Position numbers and translations under genes: made by a program. The notes under the pieces were generated by a model. The model was not told the DNA's origin. It did not search any database and worked only from the letters and a program-made list of their open reading frames with translations. A DNA stretch of 64,000 nt from contig CAWKBS010000008.1 in the NCBI GenBank assembly GCA_963847985.1, forward strand, positions 558,001-622,000, written 5' to 3'. Below are positions 17,503 to 24,752 of this stretch, piece after piece; the stretch's first letter is position 1, and every line of letters begins with the position of its first letter. This DNA is from JAIBJN01 sp963847985. Lineage in GTDB: Bacteria; Actinomycetota; Thermoleophilia; Gaiellales; Gaiellaceae.

Positions 17503-18446
17503 TCCGATCCCGCCAGGTTGAGGTAGGCGTTCTCGATCTCGGAGACTTCCTCGCGGCAGCCGACGACGTCGACGCCCTCGGCCGTGACGGCAGCGAGCAC
17601 ATCGCCGAGCACGGCGCCTTCGGCCAGGTGGAGGAGGAAGTCCTCCGGGTCGCCGTCCTCCGCGGCAGCGATCGTGCCGGCCGCCGCGACCGCCTTCCGG
17701 AGCATGGGGACGAGCTCCGGGCCCGAGCCGGGGGCCTGCCCGTTCCGGAGCCGGAGCACGTAGCGCCGGGGCGCGGCGAGCGCGATGAGCTGCGACACGG
17801 TCCCCTGGAACGCCGCCGTGCCTTCCCGCAGGAGCGTCACGCCGTCGGCGAATCCGCGGATCTCCTCGATCCGCTGCGTCGCCCAGACGACTGCGGCTCC
17901 CTCGTCGGCGATTCCCCGCACGAGCCTGCGCGTCCGGGCGGCCGCCTCGGGGTCGAGGTCGTGCGTCGCCTCGTCGACGAGGAGCACGCTGGGCCGAGTG
18001 AGGAGAGCGCGCGCGATCGAGAGCCGCTTCTGCATCCCGTGCGAGTAGAACGCGGCGCGCAGGTCGCCGTCGCCGCCGAGGCCCACGAGCTCGAGGAGCT
18101 CCCGGGCGCGCGCGGCTGCCTCCCCCTTCGACATGCCGTGCAGCCGTCCGAAGAAGAGGAGGTTCTCGAAGCCGGAGATGCGCAGGTAGAGCGAGCGGTC
18201 GCCGGAGGGCACGAGCCCCATCCGGGCCCTGAGCGCGCGCGGGCAGTCCCAGGTGTCCACGCCGAGGACGCGCGCCTCGCCCTCGTCCGGCTTCACGAGC
18301 CCGGTGAGGACGCGGACGAGCGTCGTCTTGCCGGCCCCGTTGGGGCCGAGCAGCGCCTCGATCCGACCGGAGCCCACCGCCAGCGAGACGCGGTCGAGCG
18401 CCACGCGCTCGCCGAACCGGCGGGAGACGCCGAGCGCCTCGACTAC
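17499..18446 (-). CDS. ABC transporter ATP-binding protein (start uncertain)
   Basis: Walker A GPNGAGKTT, a signature-like YSHGMQKRLSIARALL, Walker B VLLVDEATHDLD and the downstream ATQRIEE switch region identify the exporter ATPase of about 315 residues. Aspects are unusual: Walker B is followed by ATHD instead of PTxG-type sequence. The family's first strand (VVEALGVSRRFG) begins at a GTA codon at 18446, and no in-frame ATG, GTG, TTG or CTG lies between GTG 18572, inside the precursor gene, and GTG 18404, which would cut off strand one. The feature is drawn from the start of homology. Confidence 0.82.
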   Translation of the reverse strand, partial: VVEALGVSRRFGERVALDRVSLAVGSGRIEALLGPNGAGKTTLVRVLTGLVKPDEGEARVLGVDTWDCPRALRARMGLVPSGDRSLYLRISGFENLLFFGRLHGMSKGEAAARARELLELVGLGGDGDLRAAFYSHGMQKRLSIARALLTRPSVLLVDEATHDLDPEAAARTRRLVRGIADEGAAVVWATQRIEEIRGFADGVTLLREGTAAFQGTVSQLIALAAPRRYVLRLRNGQAPGSGPELVPMLRKAVAAAGTIAAAEDGDPEDFLLHLAEGAVLGDVLAAVTAEGVDVVGCREEVSEIENAYLNLAGSE

Positions 18447-18456
18447 AGGCGCGTCT

Positions 18457-18636
18457 CTAGGAGGGGCAGGAGTACTCGCAGAACTTGTCGAGCTGGCAGA
18501 TGCGCCAGTCGCCCTGCTTGTTCTGGTGCGGGTTGGGATCGGGCGTGCAGATGTTCGACGGAATCTGCGCACGGGAAAAAGTGTGCGCGCTGATGGAGCC
18601 GTAGTCCACCACTTTCGGTGGCGTGAACCTAGTCAT
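18457..18636 (-). CDS. Lasso-family RiPP precursor peptide with Cys-rich C-terminus
   Basis: A 59-residue peptide. Residues 4-19 match the lasso leader rule Y/F-xx-P-x-L/V-xxx-G-x-F/I-xxx-T: Phe4, Pro7, Val9, Gly13, Ile15 and Thr19. Cleavage after residue 20 would leave a 39-residue core beginning SRAQIPSNIC that has no Asp/Glu at positions 7-9 (Ser7, Asn8, Ile9). If cleavage is later, Gly42 and Asp50 would make a regular 9-residue ring in an 18-mer. Cys sit at 30, 47, 53 and 57 and the last residue is Ser59. AAGG lies 5 bases before the ATG. Confidence 0.85.
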   Translation of the reverse strand: MTRFTPPKVVDYGSISAHTFSRAQIPSNICTPDPNPHQNKQGDWRICQLDKFCEYSCPS

Positions 18637-18676
18637 CAAAGCCTTGCCTTCCGTAGTCGCACTCAAAGGTCCCCAC
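18629..18676 (-). CDS. Possible 15-codon leader ORF overlapping the precursor start
   Basis: A GTG at 18676 has the best ribosome site of the locus, AAGGAGG five bases upstream (18682-18688). It reads 15 codons to a TAG at 18629-18631, ending just inside the precursor gene, whose ATG is at 18634-18636. If translated, ribosomes would terminate over the precursor start and could re-initiate there. It may equally be a chance ORF: the peptide resembles nothing I know. Confidence 0.35.
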   Translation of the reverse strand: MGTFECDYGRQGFDD

Positions 18677-18758
18677 GTAGACCTCCTTGGCAATGGTGCG
18701 GGTTTCGGATCTCCACCGCAACTACACATCCGGTCAGTTTCTCGCAAATTGCGGGCAT

Positions 18759-19160
18759 TTATCGGCGCACCTGCCGAAGTATGTCCGCGACGGCGAGCCC
18801 TGCGAACACCCTGGCGACGAGTCTCGTCTCGCGCGGGCGCGCCAGATGTGCGGCGGCGAGCGCGCCCGCCGCCCAGAGCGAGACGCAATGCGGGCAGGTC
18901 ACGAGCTCTCCCACCGCGCGCCGGAGCCCGTCCCCGGCGGGCTGCACGGCCGCCGGCCCGTCCGTGAAGGGCCGGCGCACAAAGACGGTCACGCGATCCT
19001 CCGCCACGACGGTGCCGAGCTTGGCCGATGCCAGCCCGAGCGCGAGCAGGTCGCCGACCGAGGTCGGCTCGGCCAGCCGCTCGCGCCCCGACCGCGCCGC
19101 GGTGAGGAGCCCTGCCCAGAAGAGCGCCGAGAGCGCGGCGTACGGCGCCTCGGATGCCAC
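18759..19160 (-). CDS. DUF1360 membrane protein
   Basis: A 133-residue protein of the DUF1360 family: AKLGTVVAEDRVTVFVRRPF followed by GLRRAVGELVTCPHCVSLW with the paired CPxC-type cysteines. Two or three hydrophobic helices predict membrane location. It starts with GTG, 10 bases after the MBL gene, and ends 122 bases before the RiPP precursor on the same strand, so it may be co-transcribed with that locus. Function unknown. Confidence 0.8.
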   Translation of the reverse strand: MASEAPYAALSALFWAGLLTAARSGRERLAEPTSVGDLLALGLASAKLGTVVAEDRVTVFVRRPFTDGPAAVQPAGDGLRRAVGELVTCPHCVSLWAAGALAAAHLARPRETRLVARVFAGLAVADILRQVRR

Positions 19161-19170
19161 TAGTGGGGCA

Positions 19171-19881
19171 CTAGACGTCGACGACCAGGCCGTCCCGGGC
19201 GACGGGCACGCCGTCCGGCGGCGGCAGCTCGGCCGGTCGGTGGGTGAGGAGGATGGGCCCGTCGGCGGCCGCGAGCGCCTCCTCGGCGGAGAGGTGTCCG
19301 CGGGGGAGGCCGTCGCCGGCAGGGTCGGAGAGGGTCGCCTCGCACAGGAACAGGTCGGCGCCGCGCGCGAGCGCGGCCAGCTCCTCGGTCGGAGCCGAGT
19401 CGCCCGAGTAGGCGAGCGTCGAGCCGGCGTGTGTCACCCGGAACCCGTGCGAGCCGAGGTCGTAGTGGGGGAGCCGGCAGGCTTGCACCTCGAAGCCCGC
19501 GGTCGTGAAGGGCACGCCGGGCTCGAACTCCCGCAGCTCGAAGGCGTGCTCGAACATGTTCTCGTTGCCCCAATGCGAGGCGAACTCGTGCAGCTGGCCC
19601 GTGCCGCCGGGCGGAAGCCAGAGCGAGCAGTCGATGCGGTGCGCCTGCGGGCCGTAGGCGTTGAGCCAGGCCCAGGGCACGAGGTCGCCCCAGTGGTCGA
19701 GGTGAAAGTGGGTGATCGCGATCGACTTGGGGTAGAGCCGGAGCTCCCGGAGCCGTCCGAGGACGCCGGGGCCGCAGTCGAGGAGGAGCAGCCCGTCGCC
19801 CTCCAGGAGGTACCCGGACTGCGCGCTCCCCGGGTTCGGCCAGGCGGGGGAGGAGCCGATGACGGTGAGGCGCACCTCCAT
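19171..19881 (-). CDS. MBL-fold metal-dependent hydrolase (RNase Z-like)
   Basis: A 236-residue metallo-beta-lactamase-fold protein. THFHLDHWGD (about residues 62-71) is the zinc-binding HxHxDH motif. LPHYDLGSHGFR supplies another His, YSGDSAP the bridging Asp and LTHRP the late His. ATG 19881 starts at the first predicted strand; ATG 19896 would add five residues. No ribosome site precedes either. The divergent B12-binding gene starts 14 bases away. Substrate unknown. Confidence 0.85.
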   Translation of the reverse strand: MEVRLTVIGSSPAWPNPGSAQSGYLLEGDGLLLLDCGPGVLGRLRELRLYPKSIAITHFHLDHWGDLVPWAWLNAYGPQAHRIDCSLWLPPGGTGQLHEFASHWGNENMFEHAFELREFEPGVPFTTAGFEVQACRLPHYDLGSHGFRVTHAGSTLAYSGDSAPTEELAALARGADLFLCEATLSDPAGDGLPRGHLSAEEALAAADGPILLTHRPAELPPPDGVPVARDGLVVDV

Positions 19882-19886
19882 ATACT
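19859..19886 (+). promoter_or_regulatory. Likely promoter giving a leaderless transcript
   Basis: TATACT at 19881-19886 is a near-consensus -10 box whose end is 8 bases before the ATG of the B12-binding subunit, so transcription would begin at or next to the start codon. ATGACG at 19859-19864, 16 bases upstream, is a partial -35 match. No ribosome site is present between. Confidence 0.5.
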
Positions 19887-19894
19887 GGCGCACC

Positions 19895-20296
19895 ATGGCC
19901 AGGAAGATCCGGGTCGTGATCGCGAAGCCTGGGCTCGACGGTCACGACAGGGGGGCAAAGATCATCGCGCGGGCGCTCCGCGACGCCGGCATGGAGGTCA
20001 TCTACACGGGCCTTCACCAGACCCCCGAGCAGATTGTCGAGACCGCGATCCAGGAGGACGCCGACGCCGTCGGCATCTCCATCCTCTCCGGCGCCCACAT
20101 GACGCTCGTGCCCCGGATCCTCGAAGGGTTCAGGGAGAACGGCGTCGAGGACGTGCTGGTCGTCGTCGGCGGGACGATCCCCCGCGAGGACGTCGTCGCG
20201 CTGAAGGAGCAGGGCGTTGCCGAGATCTTCACGCCCGGCGCGCCGGTCTCGGAGATCGTCGAGTTCCTGCGCGCGAACGTCCCCGTAGAAGCCTGA
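19895..20296 (+). CDS. Cobalamin-binding subunit of methylmalonyl-CoA-type mutase
   Basis: A 133-residue free B12-binding domain. GLDGHDRGAK (about residues 14-23) carries the DxHxxG lower-ligand motif, SILSGAHM (about 66) and VVVGGTIP (about 90) form the nucleotide-tail pocket. It matches the small subunit of two-part acyl-CoA mutases. The large subunit is not in the window. It overlaps the enoyl-CoA hydratase start by one base (TGATG), so the two are co-translated, consistent with acyl-CoA metabolism. Confidence 0.92.
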   Translation: MARKIRVVIAKPGLDGHDRGAKIIARALRDAGMEVIYTGLHQTPEQIVETAIQEDADAVGISILSGAHMTLVPRILEGFRENGVEDVLVVVGGTIPREDVVALKEQGVAEIFTPGAPVSEIVEFLRANVPVEA

Positions 20297-21069
20297 TGCC
20301 GATCGACGTCGAGCGGGTCGACGGCACGGCGGTCGTAACGGTCAACCGGCCGGACGCGATGAATGCGCTCGACGTCGAGCACGCCGAGACCCTCCGGGAC
20401 ACGCTGGCCGACCTCGCTGCCGACGAGTCGGCGCGGGTCGTCGTTCTAACGGGCGCCGGGGAGAAGGCCTTCGTCGCGGGGGCCGACATCAAGTACATGC
20501 AGGGGCTCGGCGTCCTCGAGGCGCGCCGGTGGGGCGAGCTCGGGCACGCCTGCGGGAACCTGCTGGAGACGATGCCGAAGCCGACGATCGCCTCGATCAA
20601 CGGCTACGCGCTCGGCGGCGGCTGCGAGCTGGCGCTCGCGTGCGACCTGCGCCTCGCCTCGTCGAACGCGCGCATCGGCCAGCCCGAGATCGACCTCGGC
20701 ATCCTCCCGGGCTGGGGCGGCTCGGTCCGCCTCGCGCGCACGACGACGCTCGGCTTCGCCAAGGCGCTCATCCTCACAGGCCGGCCCGTCGACGCGGCCG
20801 AGGCCCTGCAGCACGGTCTCGTCAACGCGGTCTACGAGCCCGGGGAGCTGCGCGAGAAGACCCTCGACCTCTGCCGGAGCCTCGAGGCCAAGAGCCCGCT
20901 CGCGCTCGCCTACGCCAAGGAGGCCGTGAACCTCTCCCTCCAGGGCCCGCACCGCATGAACCTCGAGGCCGAGGCGCGCCTCTTCGCCATGCTCTTCGCG
21001 AGCGAGGACCAGTCCGAGGGCATGGCCGCCTTCGCCGAGAAGCGCCCGCCCGAGTTCACCGGCCGCTAG
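20296..21069 (+). CDS. Enoyl-CoA hydratase/isomerase family protein
   Basis: A 257-residue crotonase-fold enzyme hydrating 2-enoyl-CoA in fatty-acid oxidation. VVLTGAGEKAFVAGADIK (about residues 47-64) gives the first oxyanion-hole loop. NGYALGGGCELALACD (about 100-115) gives the second, and QPEIDLGILPGWGGS (about 128-142) includes the catalytic Glu, with a second Glu expected earlier in GGGCELAL. Both acidic residues seem present, favouring a hydratase. It ends 4 bases into the convergent metallopeptidase gene. Confidence 0.92.
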   Translation: MPIDVERVDGTAVVTVNRPDAMNALDVEHAETLRDTLADLAADESARVVVLTGAGEKAFVAGADIKYMQGLGVLEARRWGELGHACGNLLETMPKPTIASINGYALGGGCELALACDLRLASSNARIGQPEIDLGILPGWGGSVRLARTTTLGFAKALILTGRPVDAAEALQHGLVNAVYEPGELREKTLDLCRSLEAKSPLALAYAKEAVNLSLQGPHRMNLEAEARLFAMLFASEDQSEGMAAFAEKRPPEFTGR

Positions 21070-21950
21070 ATCGAGCCCGAGAAGGTGTCGCAGGCCGCCG
21101 GGCGACCCTCCTCGTAGCCGCGCGAGAACCAGCGCCGGCGCTGCTCGGAGGACCCGTGCGTCCACGACTCCGAATTCACCTGGCCCTGCGTCTGCTCCTG
21201 GATGCGGTCGTCGCCGATCGCCGAAGCCGCGTCCAGGCCGTCGTTGATGTCGGCCTGGGTGAGCTGCTCGATCAGGCCGGCCTCCACCGCGTTGGCGGCC
21301 CACACGCCGGCGTAGCAGTCGGCCTGGAGCTCGGCGCGCACGGCCCGGCTCTCCGGCCCCTGGCGGTCACCGCCGATGCTCTCGAGGATGCCGAGCTGGT
21401 TCTGCACGTGGTGGCCGTACTCGTGCGCGAGCACGTACGCCTGGGCGAACGGCGCGCTCCCTGCGCCGAAGCGCGACTGGAGTTCCTCGAAGAACCCGAG
21501 GTCGATGTAGACCAGCTGATCCGCAGGGCAGTAGAACGGGCCGACCTGGGAGGTGGCCGACCCGCAGGCCGTCTCCACCTGGTCGGTGAAGAAGACGGTA
21601 TCGACGTAGGGGTACCGCTCGCCGCTGCGCTCGAAGACGCCGTCCCAGAACTCCTGCACGCTGTTGACGACGCCGACGATGCGGCAGTCCTGCCGCTCGT
21701 TCGCATCCGCTCCCGTGCGGCACTCCTCCGAGACCGCACCCGGCGTGTCGCCCTGGCCGATCTGCTCGTTCTCGAGAGGCGCCAGCTGCCCCAGCCCGCC
21801 GCCGCCCGAGAGAAGCGAGATCAGGACGTAGATCACGATCGCGCCCAGTCCGAGGCCTCCGCCGCCCAGGGCGAGCCCGCCCGCGCCGCGCCGGCCGCGG
21901 ACATCGGTGACCTGGCCCGGATCGAGCTTCGCGCCCCGCCTGAACCGCAT
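21066..21950 (-). CDS. Neutral zinc metallopeptidase (YpfJ family)
   Basis: A 294-residue membrane-anchored protein. A hydrophobic, Gly-rich helix (about residues 22-50) follows a basic N-terminus, then the neutral zinc metallopeptidase domain with the zinc motif VLAHEYGHHVQNQ (about 173-185) and a downstream ELQADCYAGVWA that supplies the third ligand. QGQVNSESWTHGSSEQR is characteristic of the family. A strong AAGGAGG precedes the ATG. The protein is probably exposed outside the membrane; its substrate is unknown. Confidence 0.92.
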   Translation of the reverse strand: MRFRRGAKLDPGQVTDVRGRRGAGGLALGGGGLGLGAIVIYVLISLLSGGGGLGQLAPLENEQIGQGDTPGAVSEECRTGADANERQDCRIVGVVNSVQEFWDGVFERSGERYPYVDTVFFTDQVETACGSATSQVGPFYCPADQLVYIDLGFFEELQSRFGAGSAPFAQAYVLAHEYGHHVQNQLGILESIGGDRQGPESRAVRAELQADCYAGVWAANAVEAGLIEQLTQADINDGLDAASAIGDDRIQEQTQGQVNSESWTHGSSEQRRRWFSRGYEEGRPAACDTFSGSI

Positions 21951-21997
21951 GCGGCCTCCTTACCCGGGAGGCCCGGAGGTCAAGCACCGGTTCGGTA

Positions 21998-22091
21998 CCC
22001 TGTCGGGAGCGGGAGCCCCTGACGGGGGCTGAGAGGCGGCCACGGAGGGCGCGACCGCCAGCACCTGATCTGGGTCATGCCAGCGAAGGGA
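21998..22091 (+). ncRNA. TPP riboswitch (THI element)
   Basis: Hallmarks in order are GGGGGCTGAGAG at 22024-22035 (pyrimidine-sensing helix with CUGAGA), a variable arm, then ACCTGATCTGGGTCATGCCA (22062-22081) and GCGAAGGGA (22083-22091), the pyrophosphate-sensing half. ACCCT (21997-22001) can close stem P1 with AGGGA. The final GGGA is also the likely ribosome site of thiG, six bases from its ATG, so ligand binding would hide it and block translation. Confidence 0.95.
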
Positions 22092-22096
22092 CTCGA

Positions 22097-22876
22097 ATGA
22101 GCACTCAGGATCCACTCGTCATCGCAGGGCGCGAGTTCCGCTCGCGATTGCTCACGGGCACTGGCAAGTACGACACCTTCGAGACGATGCGCGAGGCGCT
22201 CGGCGCGTCGCGCTCCGAGATCGTCACCGTGGCCGTACGGCGGATCGACCTCGACGATCGCGGGGACGACGACATCACCGCGTTCCTCCCGGAGGACGTC
22301 CTCCTGCTCCCGAACACGTCGGGCTGCGAGACCGCCGAGGAGGCGATCCGCACCGCTCGGCTCGCGCGCGCCGGCGGCCTGCCCGACTGGGTGAAGCTCG
22401 AGGTCATTCCCGACCCGCGCTATCTCCTGCCCGACCCGGTCGAGACCTTGCGCGCCGCGGCCGCGCTCGTCGAGGACGGGTTCACCGTCCTCCCGTACGT
22501 GCTCCCCGACCCCGTGCTCCAGAAGAAGCTCGAGGAGGTCGGCTGCGCGACCGTGATGCCGCTCGCGGCGCCGATCGGCAGCGGCCGGGGGCTGAAGCTC
22601 CGCGATGCGATCCGGATCATGGTCGAGCAGGCCGAGGTGCCGCTCGTCGTCGACGCCGGCCTCGGCTCGCCCTCGCATGCAGCCGAGGCGATGGAGATGG
22701 GGGCCGACGCCGTGCTCGTCAACACGGCCATCGCGCGGGCCGGCGACCCCGTCGCCATGGCGCGGGCGTTCCGGCTCGCGGTCGAGGCCGGCCGGGCCGC
22801 CTTCCATGCCGGCGTGATGGAGGAGGGGGTCCAGGCGGTCCCGTCGAGCCCGGTCGGTGGAGCGGTCCACCGGTGA
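22097..22876 (+). CDS. thiG: Thiazole synthase
   Basis: A 259-residue TIM-barrel enzyme building the thiazole of thiamine from deoxyxylulose phosphate, dehydroglycine and ThiS thiocarboxylate. RSRLLTGTGKY opens it. LPNTSGC, VKLEVIPDPRYLLPDP (containing the Schiff-base Lys) and PLVVDAGLGSPSHAAEAMEMGADAVL-type blocks follow. ATG 22097 lies right after the TPP riboswitch. The TGA overlaps the thiS GTG. Regulation is therefore at translation initiation by TPP. Confidence 0.96.
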   Translation: MSTQDPLVIAGREFRSRLLTGTGKYDTFETMREALGASRSEIVTVAVRRIDLDDRGDDDITAFLPEDVLLLPNTSGCETAEEAIRTARLARAGGLPDWVKLEVIPDPRYLLPDPVETLRAAAALVEDGFTVLPYVLPDPVLQKKLEEVGCATVMPLAAPIGSGRGLKLRDAIRIMVEQAEVPLVVDAGLGSPSHAAEAMEMGADAVLVNTAIARAGDPVAMARAFRLAVEAGRAAFHAGVMEEGVQAVPSSPVGGAVHR

Positions 22877-23079
22877 ACGCCAGCGTCCTCGTCAACGGCC
22901 GCGACCAGGAGGTCGAGGCGGGCGAGACCGTTGCCGGCCTGCTCGAGCGGCTCGGGCTCGGAGCCAGGTACGCCCTCGTCGAGCGGAACGGCGAGCCCGT
23001 CGAGCGGGCCCGCTACGAGGAGGTCCGGCTCGAGGACGGCGACCGCCTCGTCGTCGCCCGGCCGGTCGCCGGCGGCTAA
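22873..23079 (+). CDS. thiS: Sulfur carrier protein ThiS
   Basis: A 68-residue ubiquitin-fold carrier ending in the required Gly-Gly (VAGG), which is adenylated and thiocarboxylated to donate sulfur to ThiG. The start is GTG 22873, overlapping the thiG stop (GTGA), so both are made together. Unlike the common order, thiS follows thiG here. The length is normal for the family. Confidence 0.92.
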   Translation: MNASVLVNGRDQEVEAGETVAGLLERLGLGARYALVERNGEPVERARYEEVRLEDGDRLVVARPVAGG

Positions 23080-23093
23080 GAGCTCCTAGCGGG

Positions 23094-23717
23094 ATGTCGG
23101 CTCGGCCTCTGGGTGCGGCGAGCTTCTCGGCCCGGCTCTACCTGGTCACGGGCGCCCGTCCGGATCTGTCCGATCTCCTCGAGGCGGCCGTCCGCGGCGG
23201 CGTCGACCTCGTCCAGGTGCGGGAGAAGGACCTCCCGGACAGTCGCCTGCTCGCCGTCCTGGAGGAGGCGCGCGCGACGACCCGCCGCCTCGGCGTCCCG
23301 CTCGTCGTGAACGACCGCCCCGACCTGGCGGTGCTCGTGGGCGCCGACTTCGTCCACGTCGGCCAGGATGACCTGCCGGTGGTCGCGGTCCGCCGCTTCG
23401 GCCTCCCGGTCGGCCTCTCCACCCATTCCCCCGAGCAGCTTGCGCTCGCCGAGGCCGACTACGTCGGCGTCGGGCCGGTCTTCGCCACGCCGACGAAGGA
23501 GGGGCGGCCCGGGGTCGGCCTCGAGTACGTCCGGCATGCCGCCCGCCACGCGCGCGCCCCCTGGTTCGCCATCGGCGGCATCGACCGGACGAACGTCGCG
23601 GACGTGGTCGCCGCCGGCGCCGAGCGGATTGCGGTCGTGCGCGCGATCGGCGACGCGCCCGATCCCGAGGAGGCCGCGCGCGCCCTGCGGGCGGCGCTTC
23701 GGCCGGCTACCTCCTGA
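23094..23717 (+). CDS. thiE: Thiamine-phosphate synthase
   Basis: A 207-residue TIM-barrel enzyme joining hydroxymethylpyrimidine-PP with thiazole phosphate. LYLVTGARPD, VQVREKD, LVVNDRPDLAVLVGADFVHVGQDD, GLSTHS, GVGPVFATPTK and AIGGIDRTN are all family blocks in order. ATG 23094 is 14 bases after thiS in the same riboswitch-controlled unit. Its last 11 bases overlap the convergent M23 peptidase gene. Confidence 0.95.
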   Translation: MSARPLGAASFSARLYLVTGARPDLSDLLEAAVRGGVDLVQVREKDLPDSRLLAVLEEARATTRRLGVPLVVNDRPDLAVLVGADFVHVGQDDLPVVAVRRFGLPVGLSTHSPEQLALAEADYVGVGPVFATPTKEGRPGVGLEYVRHAARHARAPWFAIGGIDRTNVADVVAAGAERIAVVRAIGDAPDPEEAARALRAALRPATS

Positions 23718-24594
23718 GCTGGAGGACGTCCCGGATCGTGTGGAGCCCGGGCGCGCCCCTGGCAGCTTCGAGGCTCTCCGGGAAAGCGTTCGCCCAGGCG
23801 ACCACGCGGTCGCCGGGCAGGAGGTTCTCGAGCAGGATCGGCTCGGGGGCGCCCTCGACCGTGCGGCGGAAGCTCGCCTCGGGCGGCACGGAGAAGACGA
23901 GGCTGCGGTCCGGCTTCACGAGCGTCCCGTTCGAGAGGCGGAGCTGGGTGACCCGGACGGCGAGCTGCCGCGGCTCCGCGACGACGGTGGAGATCACGGT
24001 TCCGTGCACCCGGAACGCCATCGTCGCGAAGACGCCGACGGCCGGGCGCGCGTAGAGGTGTCGGTAAGCGCGGCGGAGGTGCCTGAAGGGCGAGACCGCG
24101 CGACCGCCGTTGGGGTGCACCTCGAAGTGGAGGTGGGACACGATCCCGTTCGCGTCGCCCGAGTCGCCGACGTAGGCGATGTGCTGCCCCGCCTGCACCT
24201 CCTGGTTGGGGGCGAGCCCGGGCGCGTATGCGATCCCGTTCTTGCACCCGCCGCGGTTGTCGTTCCTGAGCGTCCGGTCGTTGTTCAGGTGGATGTACAT
24301 GTAGGTCGTCCCGCTGCGGCCGTGGAGGTAGAGCATGCAGCCGGCGTTGCGCGACCGCGTGTACTTGCTGATGCGGCCGTCTTCGACCGCGACCACCGGC
24401 GTGCGCTTGTCGGCCACGAGGTCGTTGCCCTTGTGGCCGCCGCTCGGCCGCGGCGCTCCGAAGTCGTTCCAGTAGATCGTCTTGCCGACCACGGGGAAGA
24501 TGAGCCGCGGCACGGCAGCCCCGGCGGTCCCGGCCAGGGCCCACGCAGCAAGGAGGACGAGAAGGGTTGTGGCTGTCGTCCGGTGGCGGCTCAT
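23707..24594 (-). CDS. Secreted M23-type (LytM-like) peptidase
   Basis: A 295-residue protein with a signal peptide (hydrophobic residues about 9-27, Ala-Gly-Ala before the mature Val-Pro). HKGNDLV (about residues 53-59) and HLHFEVH (about 149-155) are the two zinc-binding motifs of M23 endopeptidases; the first has Asn before Asp instead of the usual HxxxD spacing HxGxD, which still fits. GDSGDANG precedes the second. It likely cuts peptidoglycan cross-bridges. The C-terminal 100 residues form an extra beta-rich domain. ATG 24594 places the signal peptide correctly. Confidence 0.87.
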   Translation of the reverse strand: MSRHRTTATTLLVLLAAWALAGTAGAAVPRLIFPVVGKTIYWNDFGAPRPSGGHKGNDLVADKRTPVVAVEDGRISKYTRSRNAGCMLYLHGRSGTTYMYIHLNNDRTLRNDNRGGCKNGIAYAPGLAPNQEVQAGQHIAYVGDSGDANGIVSHLHFEVHPNGGRAVSPFRHLRRAYRHLYARPAVGVFATMAFRVHGTVISTVVAEPRQLAVRVTQLRLSNGTLVKPDRSLVFSVPPEASFRRTVEGAPEPILLENLLPGDRVVAWANAFPESLEAARGAPGLHTIRDVLQLRR

Positions 24595-24752
24595 AAGCGA
24601 GCGGTCCGACGCTCCGGCGCGGCGCCTCGAAGGCGCGGACACTAGCAGAGCGTTCGGCAGGAACTTGTAAAGACTTGAGCCCGGCTCGACCGAAGCCCCG
24701 AGTCATTCGAACCGGACTCTTGAGGGCTCGGCGGCCCGATAGGATCGCGCCG

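Noticed and set aside
18759..19881. DUF1360 and MBL-fold genes as RiPP tailoring enzymes
   Set aside because: They are on the same strand upstream of the precursor, but a 122-base gap with its own leader intervenes and neither family is a known lasso component, so they are listed as neighbours only.
24622..24636. GCGCCT-CGA-AGGCGC palindrome upstream of the M23 peptidase as terminator
   Set aside because: It lies in the 5' region of that gene, no T-run follows, and such short GC palindromes are expected by chance here.
24595..24752. tRNA-like TTCGAACC in the gap before etfB
   Set aside because: No acceptor stem or anticodon arm can be built around it; no tRNA was recognised anywhere in the window.
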